Assembly: GCA_035493475.1 (NCBI GenBank)
Contig: DATJIF010000058.1
Span: forward strand, 118,026 to 182,025
Direction of reading: 5' to 3'
DNA from: Actinospica sp035493475
GTDB lineage: Bacteria; Actinomycetota; Actinomycetes; Streptomycetales; Catenulisporaceae
DNA length: 64,000 bases
Under the pieces are notes generated by a model. The model worked only from the letters and a program-made list of their open reading frames with translations. It had not been told where the DNA came from and searched no databases. The position numbers and the translations under genes were made by a program. Within the stretch, counting starts at the first letter, position 1. Every line of letters starts with the position of its first letter. Shown in pieces: positions 8,361-16,145 of the stretch.

Positions 8361-9430
8361 GGTCGCCTCCCGGAGAGCGCGACCAGATCGGCGTATGGCG
8401 CGCATCCGTAACGCTGCACGAGCGCGACCGGACCGGCCTCGGTCTGAATCCGCGTCGACTCGCGGTCCAGCAGCTCGCCGACCAGGCCGGATGCGTCCTG
8501 CTGCACGCTGGCGACTACGTCAGGGCGCGTGGACAGGTTGCGGCATCCGGCGCAGTAGCCTGACTCGCTCGCCTCGGCTGCGTAGCGGTGGCGTAGGTGC
8601 GCGGGGCCGATCGTGCGGATCATGCGCAGCATCGGGGAGGTCAGCGTGCGGCTGCGGATGATCTGCCAGTCGTCGTGCGCGATGTGGCCGAGGAGCAGGT
8701 GCGGCGGGACGGGGCGTGCGTCCACGGCGTGCTGATTGCAGCAGGCGAGCACCGAGCCGTCGAAGGCGATCGTCGGCCACGCGGCCATCGCGCACGGCAG
8801 CGCGCGCTCGGCGTCCGGCCTGGCCACGTTCGCCGTGGCCCACGAAGCCGCGCGTCCGACCGCGCGCATCTCGTTGACCAGCATCGGAACCCGGTCGTCG
8901 AACGCGCGGCGGATCTCGGCCGTCACGTCGGCGAGATAGGGATCGTCCGGGCCGGTGCCGGTGAGGTGGAAGCTGACGGGGATGCCGGAGTCGAGCACCT
9001 GCCGGACGGCGCGGAGCACACCAGTTCGGGGGATCTCGCGCTCGTGGTGCTCGTCGAGGCTGGCGGAGAAGTGGTCCACCGAGCCGATCGCGCGGAGCAG
9101 AGAGGGCGGGATCCGGCCGTCCGCGGCGAAGAACATGCCGCTGAGCAGCACAGATCGCGACCCGGCCGCTCGGGCGCGGGTGGCCAGGTCGTGGACGAGA
9201 TCGGGAAGGAGCAGCGGCTCGCCACCGGTGAGTAGGACGACGTCGGGCCGGTCCTGCGGAGTGAGGGAGCTGACGAACCGGAGCAGGTCGTCCGCCGCGG
9301 GTGCCTCGGTCGAGGCGAGGGACGAGGTCGTGGAGCAGTGCGCGCAGCTGAGCGGGCAGCGCCGGGTGAGCGTCACGAGTAGGCCCGCGCCGGGGACGGG
9401 GCGCAAGCCGATGAACTCGGCCAGCTCCAC
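8357..9430 (-). CDS. Radical SAM enzyme with SPASM-like C-terminal region
   Basis: 357 aa, GTG start preceded by GGAGGGG at 8 bp. The cluster motif is Cys25-xxx-Cys29-xx-Cys32 (RRCPLSCAHC), followed by LLTGGEPLLL for SAM binding. The C-terminal half holds further cysteines (ALPCAMAAW, VLACCNQ and YCAGC), which suggests auxiliary iron-sulfur clusters of SPASM or twitch type, as in peptide-modifying enzymes. It is the first gene of a tightly coupled operon with the haem-oxygenase-fold protein and the 64-aa peptide, so that peptide is the likely substrate. The bond it makes is not predictable, and the lack of Cys in the peptide argues against sactionine thioethers. The SARP gene lies 76 bp upstream on the same strand. 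Confidence 0.85.
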   Translation of the reverse strand: MELAEFIGLRPVPGAGLLVTLTRRCPLSCAHCSTTSSLASTEAPAADDLLRFVSSLTPQDRPDVVLLTGGEPLLLPDLVHDLATRARAAGSRSVLLSGMFFAADGRIPPSLLRAIGSVDHFSASLDEHHEREIPRTGVLRAVRQVLDSGIPVSFHLTGTGPDDPYLADVTAEIRRAFDDRVPMLVNEMRAVGRAASWATANVARPDAERALPCAMAAWPTIAFDGSVLACCNQHAVDARPVPPHLLLGHIAHDDWQIIRSRTLTSPMLRMIRTIGPAHLRHRYAAEASESGYCAGCRNLSTRPDVVASVQQDASGLVGELLDRESTRIQTEAGPVALVQRYGCAPYADLVALSGRRP

Positions 9431-9506
9431 GAAAGGGCCCCCTCCCGACCGTCGGCGCGGTTCGCCATGTCATCGCATGATGTCCGCAGCGCGCTCCGGG
9501 AACGCC

Positions 9507-11309
9507 CTAAGAGCGGTCTGTGAACGGTATATCCGCAGGTGGCCGGGCCACCGCCTCGCGGGCGTACAGGTGCGTGAGGAACGGGAGCGAATAAGCGGCC
9601 GAGTGCGCCACGACGTCGCTGTCGGGGAGCAGGGCTGCTCCTGCTTCGACCATTGATTCGAGTCTTCTCCGGGCACTGTCACGGTCGCAGTCCAGGACCT
9701 GCGCCGCCTCCTCGGCCGTGAACCAGCCGGACAGCGGCAGCGAGGCCATGCTCTCCAACGTGGTGCGCAGGCCCGCGTCCAGGCGGTCCCACTCGTCGGC
9801 GATCCGGGCGCGGACGTGCAGGTCGCCGACGGCCAGTTCGTCCAGGACGGTGCGCGGATCGGCGAGTCGGTCCGCGTACTCGGCGAGCGGCAGGTGACGC
9901 AGCACGGCGAGCTTGAGCCCCGCGGCCCGGACCGCCAGCGGCAGCCCGCCGCACGCGGCCACCAGACGCTCGGCCGCGGCCGGATCGCTGCTCACGCGGG
10001 CGGCGCCGACGAGCCGTTCCAGTAGCTCCAGACCCTCGGCGGGTTCGAGCGGCGGCACCGGGACGCGGTCGGCCGGGGCGAGTCCCGCGAGCTGGGTGCG
10101 AGCCGTGATGATCACCGTGCTGCGTCCGGCGCCGGGCAGCAGCGGCCGGACCGCCGCCTCGTCGGACGCGTCGTCGAGCACCAGCAGCACCCTGCGTTCC
10201 ACCAGCCAGGCACGCCACACGGCGGCCGCGCGCTCCGGATCGCTGGGCACGCCGCGAATGCCCGCGTGCGCCGCCAACTCCGAGACCACGGCGTCCAGCG
10301 ACCGTGCCACGCCGTCGTCGCGACGCAGCCGCACGAAGATCCGGCCGTCCGGGAACTCGCCGTCGAGCCGGTGCGCCGCACGCACGGCCAGCGCGGTCTT
10401 GCCCGCACCCGCCGGGCCGACCAGCACACCGACACCGCCGTCCACGACGTCCTCCAGCAGCCGGGCGAGCGTGTCCCGGCGGCCGGTGAAGTCGGTGGCG
10501 TCCACGGGCAGCGCGACGGGCGTCACGCGGCCGGCTCCGCTCGCGACCGGCGCCGCGCCCTCGTCGGCCATGATCGCGCGGTACAGCGTCTGCAGGGCGG
10601 GGCTCGGCGACAGCCCAAGCTCCCGGGACAGCTGCTGGCGGATCTCGTCGTACGCGGCCATCGCCTCGGCCCGGCGCCCGGAGCGGTGCAGGGCCCTCAT
10701 CTGGGCCGCGCGCAGCCGCTCGCGCAGCGGATGCCGTTCCACCAGGCCGACGATCTCCTCGGCCACCTCGCCGGGGCGGCCCGCCGCGAGCGCCGCCTCG
10801 GCCCAGTCCTCGCACACGCCGAGGTGCCGCCGGGTCAGCCGGTCCGCCTCCGCACGCATGACGGGCGAGAAGCCGAACTCCGGCAGCGGCGGCCCCGTCC
10901 ACAGCGAGCGCGCCTCGTGCAGCCGCCGCACCGCGAGATCGACGTCCCCGGCGGCCGCCGCCTCCCGCCCGGCCCGGGCCAGCACGTGGAACCGGAGCGC
11001 GTCCAGTTCGGCCTTCGCGACGTGCAGCACGTAGCCCCCGGGACGCAGCGAGAGCCGCTCGCCGCAGCCCGCGTCGGCGAAGATCCGACGCAGGGTGGAG
11101 ATGTACATCTGCAGGTTCTTGCGCGCCGTCCGCGGCGGATCGTCGGCCCAGACCGCCTCCGTCAGCAGATCCACCGACAGCGGGGTGTTCGGCTGGCACA
11201 GCAGCGCGGCCAGCACCGCGCGCTGTTTGAGCGGCCCGAGTTCGAGCGGCCGCCCCTCCGCCTCGGCCGACAGCGGACCCAGCACCGAGAAACGCAGCAC
11301 GGATGTCAC
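9507..11309 (-). CDS. SARP-family transcriptional activator with NB-ARC ATPase domain
   Basis: 600 aa, GTG start. Residues 1 to about 95 form the winged-helix DNA-binding domain of OmpR/SARP type (FSVLGPLSAEAEG start, PPRTARKNLQMYISTLRRIF recognition region). The bacterial transcriptional activation domain follows (about 100-245), then an NB-ARC ATPase with Walker A GPAGAGKT. This is the AfsR/medium-SARP architecture of cluster-situated activators in antibiotic biosynthesis. It lies between the two peptide systems, divergent from the 59-aa precursor, whose upstream region carries three heptamers at 11-bp spacing, the usual SARP binding layout. It probably activates the plus-strand RiPP genes and perhaps the minus-strand set. 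Confidence 0.9.
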   Translation of the reverse strand: MTSVLRFSVLGPLSAEAEGRPLELGPLKQRAVLAALLCQPNTPLSVDLLTEAVWADDPPRTARKNLQMYISTLRRIFADAGCGERLSLRPGGYVLHVAKAELDALRFHVLARAGREAAAAGDVDLAVRRLHEARSLWTGPPLPEFGFSPVMRAEADRLTRRHLGVCEDWAEAALAAGRPGEVAEEIVGLVERHPLRERLRAAQMRALHRSGRRAEAMAAYDEIRQQLSRELGLSPSPALQTLYRAIMADEGAAPVASGAGRVTPVALPVDATDFTGRRDTLARLLEDVVDGGVGVLVGPAGAGKTALAVRAAHRLDGEFPDGRIFVRLRRDDGVARSLDAVVSELAAHAGIRGVPSDPERAAAVWRAWLVERRVLLVLDDASDEAAVRPLLPGAGRSTVIITARTQLAGLAPADRVPVPPLEPAEGLELLERLVGAARVSSDPAAAERLVAACGGLPLAVRAAGLKLAVLRHLPLAEYADRLADPRTVLDELAVGDLHVRARIADEWDRLDAGLRTTLESMASLPLSGWFTAEEAAQVLDCDRDSARRRLESMVEAGAALLPDSDVVAHSAAYSLPFLTHLYAREAVARPPADIPFTDRS

Positions 11310-11376
11310 GGGGATGACTCTGCCGTTCGGGCCGGCCCCCTAACATTGGGGAAATCCCTATAACAGCCTGCGGATC

Positions 11377-11405
11377 TACCGATCACAGACCGTTGATCGA
11401 CCGTC
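11377..11405 (+). promoter_or_regulatory. Triple direct repeat, putative SARP-binding site
   Basis: TACCGAT (11377-11383), GACCGTT (11388-11394) and GACCGTC (11399-11405) recur with an exact 11-bp period, meaning heptamers with 4-bp spacers. SARP regulators bind heptameric direct repeats with this spacing upstream of target promoters. The site lies between the SARP gene and the precursor gene, 62 bp before the precursor start. Confidence 0.6.
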
Positions 11406-11467
11406 CCTCGGCCCGCCGCGGCGACAGTCCTCGTTGTTGGTGCTCGCCCACAACGAAGGAGAAGACG

Positions 11468-11647
11468 ATGTCGGAGAACAAGGACGAGGCGCTGAGCGCG
11501 GAGTCGTACAAGAACGCCCGCGTCATCTGCGGAGTCTACGACAAGGACGAGGCCGCCTTCGCCGGCGACGACGTGCAGGCGCACAGCGCCGAGATGCTGC
11601 CCAGCACCCAGGTGATCTGCGGCGTGTACGACAAGGACGAGGCCTGA
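11468..11647 (+). CDS. RiPP precursor peptide with duplicated CGVYDKDE core segment
   Basis: 59 aa, chosen from the ATG at 11468 because AAGGAG lies 6 bp upstream; the open frame extends further but without a ribosome site. The peptide starts MSENKDEALSAESYKNAR and contains VICGVYDKDEA at residues 19-29 and again, identically, at 49-59, where it is the very C-terminus. An acidic linker with AEMLPSTQ separates the copies. The two cysteines are both in the repeats. A SPASM radical SAM enzyme, a glycosyltransferase, a methyltransferase and an exporter follow. CGVY is also the C-terminal core of mycofactocin precursors (MftA), where Val-Tyr is modified by a radical SAM enzyme, but here the motif is internal and doubled. 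I do not recognise the family. Confidence 0.85.
   Translation: MSENKDEALSAESYKNARVICGVYDKDEAAFAGDDVQAHSAEMLPSTQVICGVYDKDEA
11522..11644 (+). repeat. Two-copy 33-bp core repeat in the precursor gene
   Basis: Copies lie at 11522-11554 and 11612-11644, 90 bp apart. They encode identical 11-residue segments and differ only at three synonymous third positions, which suggests selection on the peptide sequence. Confidence 0.85.
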
Positions 11648-11671
11648 TCCCCATCCGCGTCTAGCACGCCC

Positions 11672-11710
11672 GGCCGGCCGGATCCCTTGTCGTGGGAGGT
11701 CCGGCCGGCC
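11672..11710 (+). terminator. Stable hairpin between precursor and radical SAM gene (attenuator)
   Basis: GGCCGGCCGGA (11672-11682) pairs with its complement at 11700-11710. The stem continues with TCCC/GGGA across a 2-nt bulge, leaving a 7-nt loop. There is no U-tract. Such hairpins between a precursor gene and its modifying enzymes commonly give partial termination or stabilise the short precursor mRNA, so that peptide is made in excess. Confidence 0.6.
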
Positions 11711-11739
11711 CACTCCACAGCCGAAGGGGATTGCGTCGC

Positions 11740-12918
11740 ATGCGCGTCATCGAAGGACGATCCGGCGTCTGGTACCTCGGTCCGGCCGGCACGGTGCTGC
11801 TGCCGCACCGGCTGCACGAGGACGGCGGCCTCACCCCCGAGGGCCGTGCCGAGCTCGAGCGCAGCAACGTGGCCGGGCCCGATCCGCTGCGCCACTACAG
11901 CCTGACCGTGGTCACCTCGACCGCCTGCAACCTCGGCTGCCCCTACTGCTTCCAGAACACCGCGCCCGCCGAGCCCGGCCGCTTCGATCCGCCGCGCATC
12001 GAGCGGCGGGTGCTGGACCGGCCGATGATCGAGCGCATCGCCGCCTTCACCGAGCCGCGGCTGGCCCGCTCCGGGACCGGCCGGCTGTTCGTGCTGCTGT
12101 TCGGCGGCGAGCCGCTGCTCAACCGCTGGGGCTGCCGCGAACTGCTGGTGCGGCTCGGCGATCTGGCGCCGGTCACGGCGTCGATGGTGAGCAACGGCGT
12201 GCTGCTGACCGAACGCGTGGCGCGCGACCTGTACGCGGCCGGCCTGCGGTCCGCGCAGATCACCCTCGACGGGCCGCGCGAGCTGCACGACGCGCTGCGG
12301 GCGACCCGGTCCGGACGCGGCACGTTCGACAAGATCCTGGACAACCTCGCCGCCGTGCAGCAGGGGACCGCGCTGCAGCTGGCGCTGCGGCTGAACATCA
12401 CCCACGAGGGCCTGCCGTTCCTCGACGAGCTCGTGGACGGGCTCGCCGACCGCCTCGACGCGAGCCGCTGCCACCTCGACGTGGCCCCGGTGCTCAACTA
12501 CGCGGGCATGTTCGACGACGTACTCGAACGCTCCGCGAACGAGGTCGAGACGATCCTGCACGGCTACACGACCGCCCTGGACCGCGGCTTCAAGGTCGGC
12601 TGGCCGTCCGGCGGCGCCTGCGGGTTCTGCGGGGAGCGGGACGGGACCACCGGCGCGGTCGTCAACGCCGACGGGACGCTCTACAGCTGCTGGGAGACGA
12701 TCGGCAAGCCCGGCTACGAGGTCGGCGACATCGAGTCCGGATACACCGAGTACCCGGCCGACCGCTGGCTCAGCTGCGGGGACTTCGCCGCGCACAGCGC
12801 CCCGGCCGCCGCCGAGCGCGCCTTCGACGACCGGCTGACCGTCGGCCTGCTGGAACTGCTGCGCACGCACCGGCGGCGCGCCGAACGGCTGGCGCGCGAG
12901 GCGGTGGCCGTGGGATGA
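11740..12918 (+). CDS. SPASM-domain radical SAM peptide-modifying enzyme
   Basis: 392 aa from ATG 11740, which has GAAGGGGA 9 bp upstream. The [4Fe-4S] motif is Cys63-xxx-Cys67-xx-Cys70 (ACNLGCPYC), followed by LLFGGEPLLN and TLDGPRELHD, typical of SPASM/anaerobic-sulfatase-maturase-type enzymes. The C-terminal SPASM region has GACGFCGERDG and LYSCWE, ligands for auxiliary clusters. The first 50 residues lie before the radical SAM core and could recognise the leader; no clear RRE domain gene is nearby. The enzyme should act on the CGVYDKDEA repeats of the 59-aa peptide, for instance on Tyr, Cys or a neighbouring beta-carbon, but the product cannot be predicted. The gene overlaps the glycosyltransferase gene by ATGA. 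Confidence 0.9.
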   Translation: MRVIEGRSGVWYLGPAGTVLLPHRLHEDGGLTPEGRAELERSNVAGPDPLRHYSLTVVTSTACNLGCPYCFQNTAPAEPGRFDPPRIERRVLDRPMIERIAAFTEPRLARSGTGRLFVLLFGGEPLLNRWGCRELLVRLGDLAPVTASMVSNGVLLTERVARDLYAAGLRSAQITLDGPRELHDALRATRSGRGTFDKILDNLAAVQQGTALQLALRLNITHEGLPFLDELVDGLADRLDASRCHLDVAPVLNYAGMFDDVLERSANEVETILHGYTTALDRGFKVGWPSGGACGFCGERDGTTGAVVNADGTLYSCWETIGKPGYEVGDIESGYTEYPADRWLSCGDFAAHSAPAAAERAFDDRLTVGLLELLRTHRRRAERLAREAVAVG

Positions 12919-14024
12919 GAGTCCTGCTGTGCCCGTGGTCGAGCGCCGGCTACCTCTATCCGGCCACGGCGCTGGCCCTGGAACTGCACCGGCGCGGCCA
13001 CGACGTCGCCCTGGTCGCCGGGGGACCGGCCGCGCACGCCGCCCGCGCCGCCGGGATCTGGGTGCGGCAGGCGCCCCCGGCCGCGTTCGACGTCGCCGAC
13101 TGGTTCCACAACGGCGCCGACCAGTACCGCGCGGTGGTGGAGCTGGTGCGCGAGACGCGGCCGGACGTGCTGGTCGCCTCCGTCCTCGGCCTCGGCACGC
13201 TGCTCGCCGCCCGGATGCTGGACCTGCCGGTCGTCGTGCTCGGCCTGACCTGCCACCTCTGGCCGTACGCCGAGCCGAACGCGTCCGCCGCCGAGGATCC
13301 CGAGCAGCGCGGCTGGCGGCTCGCGCAGACGCTGCGGATCTGGGACACCGTCAGCGGCTCCGTCGGACTGGCCGGCTCCCGGCCGACCGTCGACGCCGCG
13401 CCGCTGCTCGGCACCGCGTTCCTGCTGCGCGGACACCCCGAACTGGAGACTCCCGGCCGCGTGCTCCCGGCCGCGGTCAGGCACGTCGGCCCGCTGTGGT
13501 GGGAACCGGCCGCGGGCGACGAGACCGAGCGGCAGCGCCTCGCCGCGCACGTGGACCGCGTGGGCAAGCCGCTCGCGTACGTGCACCTGGGCCGGACCTT
13601 CGGCGGCGAGAGCCTGTGGTCCTGGATCGAGACCGCGTTCCGGGGCAGCGGCTACCAGGCCGTCGTCGAGCTCGGGCGCAGCGAACCGCATCGGGCCGCG
13701 CCCGGCGTGGACGTCCTGACGGTGCGTCGGCCGTGGATGTCGGACCTGCTCCAGCGCGCGGAGCTCGTCGTGACGAACGGGACCACGGCCCCGGTGCTCG
13801 GCGCGCTGCTGCACGGCCGGCCGCTGTTCCTGCGTCCGAACGGCGGCGAACAGCGCGTGCTGGCGGCGGCCTGCGTGCGCGCCGGGGTCGCCGAGCGGCT
13901 GCCGGATCCGGCGGCCATCGAGAACGCGGTACTCGGCGAGCGGGCCCGAATGCTCGGCGCGGAGCTGCGCGAGACGAAGAGCGCGGCGCTGGCCGCCCAG
14001 GCGGTCGAGGCAGCGGCCCGTTGA
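12915..14024 (+). CDS. GT1-type glycosyltransferase
   Basis: 369 aa, GT-B fold. The N-terminal half starts MRVLLCPWSSAGYLYPATALALELHRRGH-like, with the acceptor-domain layout of macrolide or UDP-glycosyltransferases. The C-terminal half holds the donor domain with RRPWMSDLLQRAELVVTNGT and HGRPLFLRPNGGEQ. The start overlaps the radical SAM stop (ATGA), so the two enzymes are made together, and a sugar is probably added to the modified peptide, either at Tyr or at an introduced hydroxyl. Mycofactocin is also glycosylated after radical SAM modification, although its MftF is a GT2-type enzyme. Donor sugar unknown. Confidence 0.82.
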   Translation: MRVLLCPWSSAGYLYPATALALELHRRGHDVALVAGGPAAHAARAAGIWVRQAPPAAFDVADWFHNGADQYRAVVELVRETRPDVLVASVLGLGTLLAARMLDLPVVVLGLTCHLWPYAEPNASAAEDPEQRGWRLAQTLRIWDTVSGSVGLAGSRPTVDAAPLLGTAFLLRGHPELETPGRVLPAAVRHVGPLWWEPAAGDETERQRLAAHVDRVGKPLAYVHLGRTFGGESLWSWIETAFRGSGYQAVVELGRSEPHRAAPGVDVLTVRRPWMSDLLQRAELVVTNGTTAPVLGALLHGRPLFLRPNGGEQRVLAAACVRAGVAERLPDPAAIENAVLGERARMLGAELRETKSAALAAQAVEAAAR

Positions 14025-14054
14025 CCCAGACCACGATGTCCAAGGAGTGAGGCC

Positions 14055-14861
14055 ATGACCACCGCCGTTCCCACCGACCACGCGGCCGTCGCCTACGACG
14101 CCACCGCGCCGTTCTACGACGCGCTCACCGCGGAGGACGACTACTCCGTCTTCGGCGACATCCTCGAGACGCTGATCAAGCGGGCCGATCCGCCCGGGCG
14201 CACGCTGCTGGACGCGGGCTGCGGCACCGGACGCAGCACGGTCGCCTTCGCCGAGCGCGGCTACGAGCCGACCGGCATCGACATCAGCGGCGAGATGATC
14301 GAGATCGCGAAGACCCGGCACGCCGAGACCGGGATCGCCTTCCACGTCCACGACATCCGGCTGCCCTTCGAGCACGGCGGCCCGTACGACGTCGTGCTCT
14401 GCATGAGCGACATCGCCAACTACCTCGCCGACCGCGAGCATCTGGCCGAGGCGCTGGCCAGCCTCGCGTCGGTCATGCGGCCCGGCGGCGTGCTGGTCTT
14501 CGACGCCAACACCGCCCGGGGATATCAGCTCATGCGCTCGCCGCACGTCTTCGAGCGAGAGGGCCTGCAGGTGACCCTGCGCGGCCGCTTCCTGAAGGAC
14601 GAGGGCGACCCCGAGCGCTTCCGCCTGACGATGACCGCGTTCCGCCGCTCGCCCGACGACGCGGAGGTGTGGAGCCGCGAGATCGTCGAGCACCTGCAAC
14701 GGCACCACTCCGGCGCCGACTTCGCGCAGCTGCTCGACGCCGCCGGTCTCGACCTGGTCGGCGCGCACGGCCTGGAGCGCGACGGCTCGCTGGCCGACTC
14801 CGTCGACGAGGACGTCCACACCAAGGGCCTGTACGTCGCGGTGCGGCGGTCCGACAGCTGA
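14055..14861 (+). CDS. Class I SAM-dependent methyltransferase
   Basis: 268 aa. The Rossmann-fold SAM motif I is LLDAGCGTGRSTVAFAERG (about residues 52-70), with GIDIS as the acidic end of strand beta-2 and VVLCMSDIANYL as motif IV. It belongs to the small-molecule methyltransferase superfamily without clear subfamily. A GGAG-type ribosome site lies a few bases before the ATG, 30 bp after the glycosyltransferase stop. Within the cluster it may methylate the peptide, its N-terminus or the attached sugar. Substrate not predictable. Confidence 0.85.
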   Translation: MTTAVPTDHAAVAYDATAPFYDALTAEDDYSVFGDILETLIKRADPPGRTLLDAGCGTGRSTVAFAERGYEPTGIDISGEMIEIAKTRHAETGIAFHVHDIRLPFEHGGPYDVVLCMSDIANYLADREHLAEALASLASVMRPGGVLVFDANTARGYQLMRSPHVFEREGLQVTLRGRFLKDEGDPERFRLTMTAFRRSPDDAEVWSREIVEHLQRHHSGADFAQLLDAAGLDLVGAHGLERDGSLADSVDEDVHTKGLYVAVRRSDS

Positions 14862-14879
14862 TCCGGAGGCGCGGCCCCA

Positions 14880-16145
14880 GTGCTGAACCGCAACTTCACG
14901 CTGATCTGGATCAGCCAGGCCCTGTCGGATACGGCGAGCGAGATGACCTCGCTGGCGCTCCCGCTCGCCGTGCTCGCCGCGACCCGGTCGGTGGTGGACG
15001 CGTCGCTGGTGGCCACGGCCGTCGCGATCGCCCAGCTCACGTTTCGGCTGCCGGCCGGGCTGATCGCGGACATGTTCAACCGCAAGCATCTGATGCTGTG
15101 GTGCGACGCGGTGCGCGCGGCGGTCGCGCTGCTGCTGGCACTGGCCTTGGCGTCGCACAACCTGACCACGATCCTGGCGGTCGGCGCGGCGGCGGTGACG
15201 GCGGCCGGTTCGACGGTCTTCGCGCCCGCGGAGGGTGGCCTGCTGCGCCAGTCGGTGCCGCGTGAGCTGCGGCGCGAGGCGATCACCCGCAATGTGGTGC
15301 GCACGAATCTCGCGATCGCGGTCGGGCCCCCGCTCGGCGGCCTGCTGCTGGGGCTCGGCGCTCCGCTCGCGTTCGTGGCCGACGCCGCGACGTACGTGCT
15401 CTCGTTCCTGATGGTCGCTCAGGTCGCCTACCAGCGGCTCCTTCCGCCCGAGCGGGAGTCCGGGGACGCGCCGGGCGGGGCGGTGCGCCGTACCGTGGAC
15501 GAACTCACGCGCGGTTTCAGCTGGCTGCGTCATCGCAGGGCACTGCTGATGCAGCTGGCCATCGCCGCGTACGTGAACCTGCTCGGCCGGGCGATCGAAC
15601 TGCTGGCCGCGATCTCGGCATCCGACCTGGGACGTCATCCCGTCTCGGCCGGTGTGGTGCTCACGGCTGCCGGTTGCGGCGGAATCGTCGGCGGGCTCTG
15701 CACGGGCTGGATCCTGCGGCACGTGCGGCCGGCGTGGATGATCGCCGGGGGAGCGGCGACGTGGCTGGTGCTCATGCCGCTCGCGGCCGTGGATCAGGTG
15801 GCGGTCGCGGTCGTCGCCGTCGGCCTGGTCGTCTTCTCGCTGCCGCCGCTCGGCTCGCTCGTCTTCCTGACCGTGAACACGGAGGTCCCGCCCTACCTGC
15901 AGGGCCGCGTCTCGACCACCGTCATGCTGCTCGCGGGCAGTATCGCGTGGGCCGGGCCGGGCATCACCGGCTTCCTCATCGCCTCCTGCGGCGCGATCCC
16001 GACTGCGCTGATCCTGGTGTCACCGCTCCTGATCCCGCTGCTCGCGCTGCTGCTCAGTCCGTCGCTGCGCCGTGCGATGGATCCCGTGGAACCGGAGCCG
16101 AACGAGATGGAGCTCGTCACCCCGACGACTGGGACAGGGCGCTGA
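14880..16145 (+). CDS. MFS transporter, likely exporter of the modified peptide
   Basis: 421 aa, GTG start with GGAGGC 9 bp upstream. It has about 12 hydrophobic segments, an N-terminal LNRNFTLIWISQALSDTASE segment and a central RRTVDELTRGFSWLRHRRAL loop, the pattern of the MFS_3/enterobactin-exporter-like family (EntS/MacB-type antibiotic efflux). As the last gene of the peptide cluster it most likely exports the product or gives self-resistance. Its 3' end overlaps the convergent LAL regulator gene by 29 bp. Confidence 0.85.
   Translation: MLNRNFTLIWISQALSDTASEMTSLALPLAVLAATRSVVDASLVATAVAIAQLTFRLPAGLIADMFNRKHLMLWCDAVRAAVALLLALALASHNLTTILAVGAAAVTAAGSTVFAPAEGGLLRQSVPRELRREAITRNVVRTNLAIAVGPPLGGLLLGLGAPLAFVADAATYVLSFLMVAQVAYQRLLPPERESGDAPGGAVRRTVDELTRGFSWLRHRRALLMQLAIAAYVNLLGRAIELLAAISASDLGRHPVSAGVVLTAAGCGGIVGGLCTGWILRHVRPAWMIAGGAATWLVLMPLAAVDQVAVAVVAVGLVVFSLPPLGSLVFLTVNTEVPPYLQGRVSTTVMLLAGSIAWAGPGITGFLIASCGAIPTALILVSPLLIPLLALLLSPSLRRAMDPVEPEPNEMELVTPTTGTGR

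Noticed and set aside
11341..11364. Pair of TGTTA repeats 20 bp apart on the minus strand as SARP site
   Set aside because: Short and degenerate; the 11-bp triple heptamer nearby fits the known geometry much better.
11468..14861. Calling the cluster mycofactocin biosynthesis
   Set aside because: CGVY is internal and repeated, there is no MftB-type RRE protein, MftD or MftE, and the glycosyltransferase is GT1 in place of GT2.
12714..15722. 1002-codon open frame on the minus strand across the radical SAM, glycosyltransferase, methyltransferase and MFS genes
   Set aside because: It is the antisense shadow of four convincing genes in GC-rich DNA; its translation is Arg/Gly/Gln-rich without any domain.
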